A stretch of 64,000 nt of DNA from Gordionus sp. m RMFG-2023 (GCF_954871325.1 NC_088775.1:17833561-17897560), one strand, 5' to 3'; shown: positions 47,490 through 60,219, counted from the stretch's first letter. A program made the numbers and translations. Notes: generated from the sequence alone by a model not told the origin.

Positions 47490-50270
47490 TTCTTCTAGGA
47501 AGGGGATTTTCAAATTTTGGACGCGTTAATCGCAAACAGTATTAAGATGCTTTTGTTAGGAAGATCTTGGTTAAAACATAAAAATATACTTGAAAAATTT
47601 ATTGGCATGATAAATGTGGATCATAAAGACAAATTGACGAAGTAGATAAAATATACCTGTGATGAAAACTCAAATTAGATTATGATTAAAGCCATACGCT
47701 AAGCCAAAGATTATACCACCGAGAAGGGAACCACTCTAGAATAGATATTATAACTAAAGAACTAAATACTTGGCTAGAAAACAAGATCATCGAGCCAGTG
47801 AAAGACGTCAGATAGGCGATTCCACTTGCATCAGCCTTCAAAAACAATGGGAGTCTCAGGCTATGCGCCGATTTCAAAGAGACTGTTAACCCAGCTCTTG
47901 AAGATTTTAAATACCCTATACCCTGAATCAACGATTTAATTGCCAAATTACCAAGAGGCAAGAAGTTCATCAAAATAGATTTTAAACAAGCGTTCTCCTT
48001 CAAATTCATAAGAGTCTAGAGATTTACTCACAATATCCATGCACAAGAGATACTACAGGTTCACAAGACTTCCATTCAGAGGTAAGACGTCTTCAGCTAC
48101 ATTTCAGCAAACAATGGAACAGGTTTTGGAGATTTAAAAGATGTAAAATATATATATAGACGGCTTATTAATCACAGGTAGTGTTATTAAAGGCTCGTTT
48201 TGAGCTGATTTTTAAAAACGGCTAACTCAATATTTTAACCAGAAAATTATTGCCTAAGACTTGAGATTTTGACTAGTCCTTTGTTTTTTCTATGAACAAA
48301 ATCTCGGTTAACTCAATATTTCAAAACGAGCCGTTTAACAACACTAATCACAGGTGATAACGATGAGATACACATGGAGGATAAAAAGAAAGTATTTGAA
48401 ATTAAATATGGATTAACACCTAATTTTGACAAAAGTTTATTCTTGCAAGAGAAAATACGATTTTTGGGACATGACATAGACAAAGATGGCATACATCATA
48501 TCGATGACAAAATCAAATCAATCATAGACATGCCCGAACCAAAAAATTCAGAAATACTTTCCACTTTTTAGGCATGGCTAGCTACTACCAAAATTTTTTT
48601 AATAATTTTGCGAGAGATCCATTGATAAAGTAATCAATAAAGATAAATGGACTTGGAGTACAGAACATCAAGAATTCTATAAAAATTAAAAACTTTAATC
48701 AGTCAACCTCCTAAGTTGAACTTTTTCAATCCAGACTTACCCATAGGTATAGTTGCTGATCCGTCTAAATGTAGCTTAGGAGCTATCTTATTTACATAGA
48801 AAGAAAGGGCAAAGAAACGCCTATAGCTTTTGCCTTAAGATCCTTATTAAAATCTGAAAAAATTACACCAACACGAACGCAAGATAGCAATCATTTTTGC
48901 GATGAAAAGATTCCAGGATTATCAAATCGGAACAAAATTTATAATTCACTGATCATAAGCCTTTGATCCGCATTTTTTCCAAAGGTTTAAAAGAAAACTC
49001 ATCTATGTCGATGAGATTTTAGAAATGGAACACTGCAATGGGAGCTTACGACTTCGAAATAAGACATATAGCAGGTAAACACAACACGGTACCAGATTAT
49101 TTATCAAGATTGGCATTAACCTTTGGAAGAAGAAATACACATCATGAATGATTTAAAAGAAAATAATGACTTATGGGACGTACCAGTAACTTTAAAATGA
49201 TCTAAGAAACTTCTGTTAGAAAATTGATGGAAATAATAAATGATGATACGACAATAAATAAAATATATAATAATATGATGATGGAATTGTGTATTATGGG
49301 AAATTGTCTATTTAAAGAAAGTAAAATCATCATACCGAAAGATTTATGAAAGTCAATGTTACAACATTTGCACGAAAGACATTTGGGTGCTGGTAAAACT
49401 AAATATTTAACAAATGAATACCTATGGTGGCCTGGAATTAATAATTACATCTATAATGGAATAAAAGAATCTAAATCTTTTAATATTTGAGCAGATAATT
49501 CATTCCATTAACACACAGCATCCATGGATGATAACGATGAAGCCATACAAAAGAATAAGAATTGAGTATGCTGGGCTCTTTTTAACAGATACTGGTTGCT
49601 TATAGTAGACGCATACAGTAAGTTTCATATAATCACGTCGGTTAAATTAATAACTGAGGAGATCACAATAAAAGAATTAATGAAAACGATAAGCTTATTT
49701 GGCAAATAGTCATGGACAATGGCTCAAATTTTTCAAGTCAACTGTTTAAAAAATTTAAGACCACGATATACATCACTATCTGACTTCGGCCCACCATCAG
49801 CAATCCAATGGGCAAGTAGGAAGGATGGTCAGAACTTTCAAATGCACATGAAAAAGTGCATGCAACAAAATAATATAGACTATATCGCTCTTAAATTTAT
49901 TTTATTTAATTACAGAAATAAACCTAACAACACGTCATGTATTCCTCCAAGGAAACTAATGGTTAATCACGACATGAGAACCAAATGGGATTTATTAAAA
50001 TATAAAAAAGACAACGATAATATTTTGCACGACTTTACCGAAAAATAGAACTATGGATGGAGACAGAATTTCGTACAAAATATTTGGAGTAAACAAATGG
50101 GACAAAGGCATTATCATAAACAAAGAAAGCAATATGCTACATCAATACATTTCGATCAACTTAAAAAATTTACTATTAATAAAATTATCACGTATGAACA
50201 GAACACTTTACCTACAGTCACATTTTACAAAAGGGGAAATGTTGGAAAAGATATAATCAACACATAAAAA
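47490..50270 (+). other. pol-region traces of gypsy fossil B
   Basis: Traces of RT (47.7-48.6 kb), RNase H (48.65-49.15 kb), integrase finger and core (49.2-50.05 kb) and a C-terminal part (50.05-50.26 kb) lie in normal gypsy order. The region is broken in many places. Confidence 0.75.
48180..48345 (+). mobile_element. MULE-like MITE, 166 bp, perfect 10-bp target duplication, inside gypsy fossil B
   Basis: Ends AGTGTTATTAAAGGCTCG and, on the other strand, AGTGTTGTTAAACGGCTCG, near-perfect inverted repeats of about 24 bp continuing TTTTGA. The flanks AATCACAGGT at 48170-48179 and 48346-48355 are identical. A 9-11-bp duplication fits the Mutator/MULE superfamily best. No coding capacity. Confidence 0.9.
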
Positions 50271-50723
50271 AATTTCTTGACTAACATATCGAGGCCAATT
50301 AGAAAGAAAATAATACCCGTACGGAATGAAGATTATATCTTAAACACAAAAAATTCACAATAATTAACATCAACACACAAAACATATACATTACATAATT
50401 AAAAATAATACGCATATACTTCTATAAAAGAAAATTTTTTTGATAAATATTTGAATAAAAATCGATCAAAAAATTTAAGGACATCATAGAACATGATCAC
50501 GAAAATTAATAACATCGTAGGATATTAAGAATTATGAAAATTGCAATTTGAACAACGATATCATGAAAAATAAAAGCTATAAATGGTTATGATATTTTTT
50601 TTGAGTGAAGAATGTTGATTTTAATAAATTTTTAAATAAAAAAATAATCTAAACTTAAATTAATTTTATACAACCTTCGAGCTAAAAGATTTTCATTTTT
50701 GTTATTGTTGTAATATTATATTA

Positions 50724-51600
50724 CTAGTTGATAACCCGTCAAAAGTGACGGGGATGAGAATTTTATTCGTTCTTTTACGATAATTCTTTTTACCCTTCCC
50801 CCTCCTCCTTCAGGCCAATTCCAACCCATTAAGACTAAGAGTGATGAATTGTCTTTTTTATTCAATGATTGATGAATAATATAAGTTCTCTTTTCTTTGC
50901 TCAATGTGGTTTCGTTTTTGAAGATGATGTTGAAATTTCCTTGCTCGTAGTTTGCCGTAACTGAAAAAAACGTGTAAATTGAAATTATATAATAGAATTT
51001 ACTGTTGTTGGTGAGGAAGATGGTTTAGCGATGGTGAAGAAGTTCTCTTTTCTTTGCTCAATGTGGTTTCGTTTTTAAAGATGATGTTGTAATTTCCTTG
51101 CTCGTAGTTTGCCGTAAATAACCTGAAATAAAACGTGTAAATTGAAATTATAAAATAGAATTTACTGTTGTTGGTGAGGAAGATGGTATAAAGTTGGTGA
51201 TTTGATGGTGAATAACAAAGTTGGTGACTTTTTTAAATTTCTTACAAATTATGAATTTAAGATTTCATTATATACGATATTTTGTGTGAATGTTTTATCA
51301 TTTTTTTAAATTTTTCCTTGTAATTCTGATAGCAAAATCATAATTTTCATATTATTTTGAGATTTACATCTAGTAAGAGCCACATATAGTTGTCCATGGG
51401 CAAAGACGGGCTCAGGGAGGAATAAGCCTACATGATCAAAAGTTTGTCCTTGACTTTTATTTATTGTAATCACAAAAGTGGGAATTATAGGAAACTGTCA
51501 TCTTTTTAAAGTAAATGGTAACTGAGAGTCACTTGGAGCTAGATCAATTCGTGGGAGAAAAACTCTAAATCTAACCCATCTCAAACCTTAGAAAATGATG
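50724..51600 (-). mobile_element. Helitron, 3' terminal part with end of the helicase gene
   Basis: Read on the minus strand the element ends in a hairpin, CCCGTCA-CTTT-TGACGGG (50752-50735), 7 nt and then CTAG (50727-50724). It is followed by T, so it sits between A-side and T-side host bases as Helitrons do. About 600 bp inward (51320-51580) the same strand encodes RVFLPRIDLAPSDSQLPF, TINKSQGQTFDHVGLFLP and HGQLYVALTRCKSQ, the last motifs of the Rep/Helicase protein. The frame is broken, and the Rep nuclease domain and 5' TC end were not found. It interrupts the 3' LTR of fossil B. Confidence 0.88.
50884..51187. repeat. Direct duplication of about 145-157 bp in the Helitron 3' region
   Basis: The segment starting AGTTCTCTTTTCTTTGCTCA at 50884 recurs at 51041 with few changes, through TTTACTGTTGTTGGTGAGG. 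It lies between the helicase stop region and the terminal hairpin. Confidence 0.88.
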
Positions 51601-52390
51601 TGATTTTATATTTTCAACTACTCATTAAAATCTGCACCAGGGGGGAATTTTTAGCATAATAAATATATCATGTAAAAAATATCTATCTTTCTTAGGTCAA
51701 ATAGAATTTAAAAAAATTGCCTGCAGTTTGCAAAAATAAATTTAAAAAAAAACAACTGATGAATAAAATAGCATAAATATATAGCTATCTCTAGGGGTGC
51801 ATCAAAAGCACTATTTGGAAGCTGAACCAATTCAATATTGAAATTATTAAATTAATAATAGCTGATTACTGATCTATAGTCTGTAAACATTTTAGGTTTT
51901 AAATTTTAATACATATTTCTACTCATCTCATATACTTTTTAATAGTATAACATCTATAATTTAATTATACAATAACATAAGTCCTTTAAATATATTGTAA
52001 AGATCATTTATAGTTTATTATAAAATATTTTTAATGATAAATCACTTATTTATATCACATTAATCTATATACATAATAAGTAATAAACAATTTTATCGGA
52101 TTGGATAAAAAATTTTATATAATTGGCAGATAATATTTTTAAAAGAACAAAATATCTGTTCAATCCGTTAAAGATGTTGGTAGATCCCTAGATATTTCTA
52201 TTTTATAAACATGAAATATCAAAAACAGGCCCTTGACAACACTAATATCAGATCCAATCGAACTATAAAAATCAGTTTAGCCAGAGGGATGTTTATAATA
52301 AAAAATCTTAAGGGTGGCATTATCTTGTACTCTGATTAAATTGGTTTGAACAAATCTTGCTAAAATATTGACCATCCAGACTGAACAATA
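51601..52390. other. No gene seen
   Basis: AT-rich; probably still inside the Helitron-containing insert, but no helicase upstream motifs are readable. Confidence 0.45.
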
Positions 52391-52504
52391 TTTTTATATA
52401 ATTTCCTGTTGAGCCTGATATAATTTAATTTTAAGTTGCATGTATTTTATACGTAAGAAAATAATTATCTTGAAAAAAATAATAATTGAATAAAATAGAT
52501 TTAC

Positions 52505-52640
52505 TTTTTGAGAAGTTAAGTTCATTTTCCCAGTATAGATATACTTGAGTAATGTTTTAAATTCTTGATTTGGGGCATCTTTTAATTCTATTTCATTACA
52601 ACCTGGCAAAGATTTTTTCATTCCTCCATATAAAAGGGCT
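52505..52640 (-). pseudogene. BTBD9-like BTB/POZ exon, copy 1
   Basis: On the minus strand, between an AG (52641-52642) and a donor GTAAAT (52504), the frame reads ALLYGGMKKSLPGCNEIEL, DAPNQEFKTLLKYIYTGKM and NLTSQK. It matches the middle of the BTB domain of BTBD9-type proteins (RALLYGGMRES...LLKYIYTGR). As a single exon without the rest of the BTB domain, BACK or F5/8C parts, it looks like a captured or duplicated fragment. It lies on the same strand as the Helitron helicase remnant. Confidence 0.7.
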
Positions 52641-52840
52641 CTATTTTTTAAACACTAAATTATATAGGTTAGATATAAATTAAGGTAATAACCTAAAGTA
52701 TTCGCTCCTTAAAGCTAGTATATTTTGTAACCTATAATTTCCTGTTGAGCCTGATATAATTTAATTTTAAGTTGCATGTATTTTATACGTAAGAAAATAA
52801 TTATCTTGAAAAAAATAATAATTGAATATAATAGATTTAC

Positions 52841-52978
52841 TTTTTGAGAAGTTAAGTTCATTTTCCCAATATAGATATACTTGAGTAATGTTTTAAATGC
52901 TTGATTTGAGGCATATGGAAGTGATTTGTGAATAAATGATTGAGTTTTCACGTTGATTACCATATTTTGATTGGACAA
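52841..52978 (-). pseudogene. BTBD9-like BTB exon, copy 2 (5' part differs)
   Basis: NQAFKTLLKYIYIGKMNLTS and the following intron (52739-52840) repeat copy 1 (52401-52580) almost exactly for about 175 bp. The part before NQAF is different (IHKSLPYAS), and the upstream acceptor context is lost. A local duplication of exon plus intron. Confidence 0.65.
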
Positions 52979-53221
52979 ATAATATTTAAAAGAAAACTAT
53001 TGGCTAAATTTGATTGACATTTTTTGAGGATTATATATATAGATTTTTCTTTTTGGATTAATTGATTTTTATGTATAATGTTTTGAAATAAAAAAATTGG
53101 TATTTTTCGATAATTTTTTTATTTTTTCGTATATATTTTGATTTTTTGCAAATTTATAAATTCGTAATGTTGAAGCTAATGAATAAAATGTTTTACGATG
53201 ACCGTGTTATTTTATTTAAAA

Positions 53222-53743
53222 TTTTTTTTTTTTTTTCTCTTTAGCTTTCACCTTTTCTGGTGGTAAGCTCCTTCAACATCTCTCTCCACTTTATGTTATT
53301 CGTACAATCTCTTTTATCTATTTTATACTTCTTTATATTGGCTCTAACTTTATGGCCCCATTGAAGTTTTGGCCTTCCTCTTTTACGTTTGCCCATCACT
53401 TCCAATCTTTCAACTTTATTTCCTATGTAGTTCATAGGCCTTCTCATTGTGTGCCCATACCACCTAAGTCTGTTTACCATTAACTTAGTCTTAATGGGCA
53501 CTACCTTTAAACTATTTAGTATTCTTGTACTGCGCACCTTATCCTTTCTTGTTACCCCAGCAATCATCCTCAGCATTCTCATCTCCATAGTTTGTAGACT
53601 TCTCTCGTCTGATTCTTTGGTTGGCCATGTTTCTGAACTATATAGAATAGTTGGTTGTACTATGGAACTGTAAATTTTTCCCTTTAATTTGTGTGGGATT
53701 CTTTTGTCAAATAGCACTCCAGATAAAGATCTCCACCTAATGG
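53222..53743 (-). mobile_element. 3' fragment of an RTE-like LINE
   Basis: The minus-strand frame gives WRSLSGVLFDKRIPHKLKG, IYSSIVQPTILYSSETWP, MEMRMLRMIAGVTRKDKV, NRLRWYGHTMRRPMNYIG and GKRKRGRPKLQWGHKV, the C-terminal region after the RT in RTE-type LINE proteins. The stop is followed at once by a T-run (53222-53236), the poly-A tail on this strand. It is cut off at about 53743, a normal 5' truncation. The frame is open throughout, so the insertion is fairly young. The clade name is inferred from memory of the family. Confidence 0.75.
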
Positions 53744-53950
53744 GTAAGATGTAGGCTTGGAAACACGAGCATGAACAAGGACGCGGGTTCAATCCTGGTA
53801 AGAACCATAAAAACTTTAAAGTTTTTCTTCGATGACTGATGTGTAAAGACATATGGTATGATAAATTTCGGAGCTTAGAGATGACACCCCGGTCACCGAC
53901 AGGCCTGGACAGCCGGGTGCTAAGGATACCTGTCCAATAAACAAAATGAA
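53738..53950 (+). ncRNA. Possible tRNA-derived SINE
   Basis: An A-box-like TGGGTAAGATG (53741) and a B-box GGTTCAATCC (53786) are correctly spaced for an internal pol III promoter. A GC-rich body (GACAGGCCTGGACAGCCGGG, CTAAGGATACCTGTCC) follows, unlike the AT-rich surroundings. The left border merges with the LINE fragment. No poly-A tail or target duplication could be fixed, so this stays tentative. Confidence 0.4.
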
Positions 53951-54195
53951 GGACACAAATGAAAATATTTTATTTTAAATATATTGAAAAAAAAATAAAG
54001 TTTACAAATTTATCTCAGTGTGTCAGTTCACGACAATTATATCAATTTTTTTTGTAAATAATTTTATATTGCCATTTTTGTTATATATTTATATATAAAA
54101 TTTGTTATATTTTATTAGTTGTAAACTTTTATTATTTAAATTGAAATAAAGAGATTTCTATTTTTTAAAATGATTGCTGTTCGTCACTTGTTACA

Positions 54196-55744
54196 AAAAC
54201 AAAGGAAATGGGCACAAAATAATGGTGTTAGTATACAAACCCCGATCAAACATGTAACAGCTATAATTGCACCTAAACCAATAATATAAAAGAATTACCA
54301 ACTTCTTGCATATTATCATGCATTCTGAATTTCGCAGCAAAGGCACGATCACTATATAATCAATTACAAAAAAATAATCAATGGATATTTTGATAATGTA
54401 TTTCTTGATTTAAAAAAACACATATGCTTCTCTATTAACGCCATATCTGCAATTAAAACCATTAATTCTCGCTGCCGATGTGTTCCAATTATGGTCTGGG
54501 TGCCATCTTATCACCTCGATTTACCGATAATACTTATTGCATTCGCTTCATGGGTACTCTCAAAATTTGGACAAAAAATTATTCTCAAATAGAGAAAGAA
54601 GCGTTATCAATCATGTTCGGTCTGAATAAATTCGAACAATACTGTTTGGGATGGCAAATTGAAATAGTAACAGATCATAAACCTTTATTATCTATTTTCA
54701 GCCCAAAGAAGAATATAGCACAGTTACTTCCGAGACTAACTAGATGTGAATTATTCCTAGCTAAATTTAATACTCTGTAATCTTTAAATCAAGCAGCAAA
54801 TCTTTGTGCAATCTACAACAATGATGAAACAAAAAATTGGTTTATGAAATAGGACTTAGATTAGAGCAAATAAAGACTCAGTGATCATTGAAATTATGAG
54901 ATTTTTAGGAAAATACGTGGCCTACAAAAGTGAATAATACACACCTTTTTACAATCGTAGAACAATTATCAATGAAAAATGGATGTATCTAACTTCTGCT
55001 TCCATCGAATAACACCAAATAATTAATATGATTCATTAAATATACTGCGCGAAGGACATCCTGAATCATTTAAATGCAACATTTGTCACGTCTATATATG
55101 ATGGCCTAATGAAATTTTAGAAAATAGTTGTGCATCCATTGTCAACAAATACAAAATTACCGACACAACTAACGAAAAGGTAATTTCCCAAGCCAGTCTT
55201 TGTCAGAGTACATATAAATTTTGTGGAACCCATAAACAGTCAATTATGGTTGATACTCACCCGTTATATGCTCACAAATAATGGGCCTATGGAAATTTAA
55301 ATTGGGGCAAATGATACAACAGAATACACCACAGAGTAGCACCTTATCATCCACGTTCCAATGGGGAAGTAGAGAGATTAGTACAAAAATTATATGGAAA
55401 AAAATTCAAGAAACAATAAAGAAGAATTTTTATTCACGTATCGCACTACTCACATGCTGCAACATCAGTTACTCCAACTTCGTTATTATTAAGGGAGCTT
55501 TAGGACTATTTTCGAAATTAGAACATAAAGGGTTTAAAGATAACTTAGTAAATATGGAACTAAAAACGTTTCATGATAATGATACTCTATGTATAAAGAA
55601 TTTTAGTGACCAAAGAAATCAACCCAGTTGGATACCCGGAGATAAAAGATTAAGTTAGTCCGAAGACATATCTTCTACAATCGCCTAAAGGGATAGAAAA
55701 ATATTTAAATCACTTATGAAATTGATTTACCATAAATATGTAGA
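54196..55744 (+). other. RNase H and integrase traces of gypsy fossil A
   Basis: Resumes directly after the 3' LTR of B. Traces include a short RT-end segment, RNase H (54.48-54.78 kb; WTKNYSQIEKEALSIMFG and VTDHKPLLSIF) and integrase (about 54.95-55.65 kb). Broken in many places. It stops at the border of hAT-3. Confidence 0.75.
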
Positions 55745-55947
55745 TACTTAACCATGTGCGCCGACGAAACTATCGGCGGCTGGCGCAATTTTCAAAAATC
55801 TAATCGACGGCCGGCGGCGCGCCGATTTGTTAAGAAAAGCGGAGTAAATCGGCCCAGTTATAAATTTTTATAACATATATTTTTTTAAGCTTAATAAATT
55901 TTTTTTGAAAAAATAAAACAAAATATATACTACAGATATCTAGGCTA

Positions 55948-58082
55948 AAGGTGGGCGCGGGCCGTGAAATTAGGCATGACCCATCGTGTCACGGTGGGCC
56001 ACGGCGTGAGTGTGAATAAATTTTAAATTCCAAGGCGTGACGGGCCTTCCCAAAATTTTCCGCAGGCGTGATCGGGCCTGAACATAAATTTCCCGTGAAT
56101 CACGGAAATTTAAATTTTTTAAATTGTTTTTATAAATATAAATTTGCAATTTTATAATAATATTATATATTTTCTATTTAATTTAGTTCTTTTTTAAAAA
56201 AGAATAATTTAAGAAAGCTAAAAATCTTCCGCATTTTATAAACAACATCCGGTATCATTTTGTTAGTTCTATTTTCTTTTTATGTTTAGGTGTTTTTTAT
56301 CGCGAGACTTTATGCTAAATTTTGCTTAAACTTTTTACAGAAAAGTCAGTTATATTTTATTTGTAAAGATCTTCAATCTTTAAATGCAACAGAAAGTGAA
56401 GGATTTTAAAGCTAGGCCAAGAGATAAATGTTGGTGTTACATATGGATAACAAAATATAAAAGTTGTGAACCGGAAAACTCTCATGAATACTATAGGTTC
56501 AAAAATATGCCATGAAATAAAATTTAAGACTAAAAGCATGATTATTGTCCATAATCATTGATATTTGTACGGATGACTATAAAAATCTAAGTTTTTTAAC
56601 CATTATAGGACATATTATCATTGAGGATTTTAATTAAAAACATTTGTTGTGACCACAAGGGCAATGGATGAAAAAAGCGTCAAAATTAAATAGTCAATTC
56701 AATTTTAGGAGAATATACAGAAGTAGAAAATTACTTAAATAAATGTATAGTTGTGAGTGATAACGGAGCAAATCTTATAAATGCATTCAAAGATGACGAA
56801 ACGCTAGCATGTATATGCCATATAATATTATGCATTATATTTTTGACAATTGTTCTGAAATAGCTTTAAATATAAGTGGTGTAAATATAATAGTACAATA
56901 TTTCAAACACAGCTAAAAGCAAACTAAGCCACACTCTTAAACAATATGTAATAGCGAGAATAACGAGATGGAACTCTGTATATATCATGATACAGAGTTT
57001 CTTAAAATCATATTTTGAAATACAGGTGTACTTGTTTAGCAAGCAAGAATTAAATAGATTAACCACAGTTGATATCAGCATCGAGTTAGTAAATTTTTTA
57101 TCAATATTTAAATAATGCTCAGATAATCTGAGAGCAGATTCTCGTCCCACAATAAATAAAGTTTGTCTATGGAAACAAAAATTAATAAAATTTTGTTAAC
57201 CTTCTGAACGTGATACAATAATAATCAAAACCTTAAAATACAGAACAAGATTTCATTTAAAAGATTATTATACAGCCACTATAGAAGGCTTAATTCTAGA
57301 TCCGAATTTTAAAAGACTTAAGTTTTTAATAAAAGAAGAAAATGATATATATAAAACAATCTTAAAAATGCTAAATGATATAAAATTAGATGATATGCAT
57401 AAGTCGATGCCAACTACCATTTATAACTTTCCTAACTTATCCTAAACTCATAAAAAACCATATATTCTAAATGATCAATACCAACTATCACTTTCCTAAT
57501 TCATCTTACTCTCATAAAAGACCGTATATTTCTAGATGATTCTGATGAAGCATCAACATCACCGATGAAAGCTGTGAGGATGAACTTAAAAGATTCATAT
57601 AAGATAAATAAAAAGACAATATTTTGAAGTTTTGGAAGCAGGAATATTCATTTCCTTTTTTGAGAAAATTATCGAGTATTGTCAGCTGCAAGTTCGGCTT
57701 CTAGTGAAAGGTTATTTTCTGTAGCCAATCTCTTACTAGAGGAAAGGCGTACACAATTGAAATAAAAAAAGATGGACATTCTTCTTTTTCCAAATAAATT
57801 TCGATTTATAGATTGTATTTATTTTTTGTTATTAATATGGATTATGAAATTAGAGAAATAAATAGAATGAATTCAAAAAAGTGTAAAATTATAGCAATAG
57901 TTTTGAAAAATTTAAAAACACCGTGAATTTTAGGGCGTGACGGGCGTGGATCAAAATATTGCTTGTCGTGAGCGGGCGGGTCGGGTCGAAATTTTTTTAG
58001 TGTTAAGCGTGAATGGACGTGATATTTTTTTATTACTACCGTGAGCTGGCGGGCCTGAAAAATTAGGCCCACGCCCACCTCT
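55948..58082 (+). mobile_element. hAT DNA transposon (hAT-4) inside hAT-3
   Basis: Ends AAGGTGGGCGCGGGCCGTGA (55948) and, on the other strand, AGAGGTGGGCGTGGGCC (58082). The flanks CTAGGCTA and CTCGGCAT agree at 5 of 8 bases. Subterminal CGTGA/TCACG-rich repeats lie on both sides (CACGGTGGGCCACGGCGTGA; GGGCGTGACGGGCGTG). The transposase relic is on the plus strand at 56640-57800. Termini are good, the target duplication is weak. Confidence 0.75.
56640..57800 (+). pseudogene. hAT-4 transposase relic
   Basis: Plus-strand pieces include CIVVSDNGANLINAFKDDE (hAT catalytic region with Asp), IARITRWNSVYIMIQSFLK (the conserved TRWNS block), EGLILDPNFKRLKFL (LDP block) and, near 57700, a degraded dimerisation end. 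The order is normal. Several stops and frame breaks make it a pseudogene. The BED finger was not found. Confidence 0.72.
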
Positions 58083-58189
58083 CTCGGCATATTTTAAATC
58101 TTTTTTAAAAAAAATTATTATAAATCCAAAATCGATTTCGTAATTTTATAATTTCATGTATAAAAATTATTTTATTTAAATTTTCGGGA

Positions 58190-60219
58190 CATAATGATGA
58201 TCTCCTTGAATTCTATGTCAACCCAGTGTTAGAAAAAACTCTTTCACTGGGTGTGCTAGTCACCGGAATACAAAGAATTTTTTGGCGATCCTGGAAAGAT
58301 TGGGAAGTTAACTCTTCTTTTCTCTCCAAAAATATAGAACATCCATACGTTTTCAGAAGAATGTGGCATTCTTGTTCTAAGTCACTTAACGTGAAATCAT
58401 AATTTGATTTGTTGAATGTTTATTTGCCAATGTTGTCAAATAGCTTGAATTAATTCCTCTTGATCCTCAATAGCTATATTTACTACCTGAATATCATCTT
58501 CTCTATAAGTTTAGGATGTTTTATTATAAATTCCGAAGCTGAGCAATTTTGCTCTATTATATGCTTTGACACAATTGTCGATTTTTGAAATCTTGGATCT
58601 TAAAGAGGAGCCAATACCTAGATAATTTTTTAAATAAAAAATAAATTTAAATAAATATATTTATATATTATTAAATATAAATCACAAACCAGACATCGTA
58701 ATGATTTTTTTAGCATATTTTCCTTAAGTGAAATGATTTCAAAACTATCACTATCATTTACTAATAAATGTGTTTCAATTTTACTTCTAAAAAGTAATGC
58801 CAAGTTTAACGTAGATCCTTTTTGTGATGAAAGAAATTCGACAGTTTCTTTAAATTTTGAAAGAAATGCTAAATTCTTCTACTAGATCAGATTCATAGTT
58901 TGATAATTTGAGAAAGTGTTTCCCAATTCTTTTCAAAACATTATAATTAAATTCCTATTTAATCCAAATATGCTTTCTGCCATAATTAATATATTATGCA
59001 AACGTGTTGGGACATTTAACTTTAAGGTTTTCATGTGCGTGAAATTATTATCATTGGAATTGCCAATTTGAAAACGGTTATCTGGGTTGGATCAGTGCTA
59101 TCAAGATCCATGTCTGATGTTCGATTTATTGTATCTAGGCATTTTCTTTGATCTGCCTCGAATTCAAATTTAACTTCTGCAGTTTCATATCTTAGAGCAG
59201 TAATAATTTCTCTAATTATTTTGATGAGATTTTCAACAAAGGGCACCTTTTTAATACCATCTATCCCGATTGTGTAAACCATGACCTAAACATAAGTGGT
59301 GTTGATAACCTAATCGAACACCCTTTCTAACATTAGGCCTAACATCTGTAATCATTTGCATTTTTTCTCTTTTTTAAATTAAATTTCTCTTCTATTTTAT
59401 CAATCTCAGTTAAAATAGTCTCACTTGTGTGTTTTTGGGTTATAAAAATGAGTTGCTAAAGTAAAGTAAATCATTTCAAAATTATCATTTATTAAATGAA
59501 GTGTAAATGTAATATAGTTTCTTCTTCTGTATTGTTCTGTGCACATACCGAATATGATTGAGCAAAATTTTGTCCCTGAATTAATTTGTTCTTGTACATG
59601 TGCTTTCATTAATAGGTTGATAACATTTAGAGTAGTACGGCTTAATGTTGTCCTGTTTGGCAGATCAGAATTTAAATTGATAACTTGATATTTCTAAAAT
59701 AAGTATTTTGAAATTTATAACAAAAAATCATTATCTCTTTAATTTATAATAGGCAACAAATTAGGGACAATTTATGAAGAAGAAATAAATTTCTTAAAAA
59801 TTTCTTATGGATTATAAAGCTACCCAGAAACAGAGATGATTAGGACAAATGAATATGCAATTATCCAAAATTAATCAACATTAAACAAATTTCTTGTTCT
59901 AATGTTGATTGAAAAGTTTTGAAATAGCTAGAATAAATTTTACAAAACATATTTTAATTTATATTGGCTTAATATGAGAAAATAATATTTTTTAAAAAAT
60001 ATACTGTGAAAAGAGCTTATTTGAATCATCATCCTCTACAATCGCCTTTTCTAAGCAAAAATTACAGTAAAATTTGTCAGAATTTATGGAGATTGTTTTA
60101 TTATCTATTTTTAAGTGTAAGAAACCAAAAAACTTCCACATAAATAATTTTTTATTTTTATAATTTACTGTTATAATACTAAAATTATTTATATATTTAT
60201 TAAATGTAGATGCATTCAT
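58190..60219 (-). pseudogene. hAT-3 transposase relic
   Basis: Reading leftwards: a BED-finger piece (59992-60219, NSDKFYCNFCLEKAI), TRPNVR-like core traces (59.3-59.7 kb), HTIGIDGIKKVPFVENLIKI with IREIITALRYETAEV (59031-59282), and the dimerisation end KILCIPVTSTPSERVFSNTG (about 58210-58270). This is the normal order for an Ac/Zbed-like hAT. Stops and frameshifts are frequent. Confidence 0.72.

Larger units (their letters stand above)
41445..54195 (+). mobile_element. Ty3/gypsy LTR retrotransposon fossil B, broken, inserted in A
   Basis: The 5' LTR (41445-42015, about 570 bp) starts TGTTGATTTAAATTAAA and ends CTTGTTACA. The 3' LTR is split by a Helitron-containing insert: the left piece is 50613-50723 and the right piece runs from about 54020 to 54195. 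A purine-rich GAGTGAAGAA precedes the 3' LTR. Plus-strand parts are a 5' region of unclear nature (42.0-42.65 kb) and protease/RT, RNase H and integrase traces (about 47.49-50.27 kb). Fossil C, on the minus strand, and a small MITE (48180-48345) lie inside. Dozens of breaks; dead. Younger than A because it interrupts A. Confidence 0.8.

Noticed and set aside
53449-53673. 74-codon plus-strand frame
   Set aside because: Antisense to the LINE C-terminal coding sequence, which has clear family motifs.
53738-53852. Genuine tRNA gene
   Set aside because: Box A and box B words are present, but no cloverleaf with an acceptor stem can be drawn. At most a SINE head.
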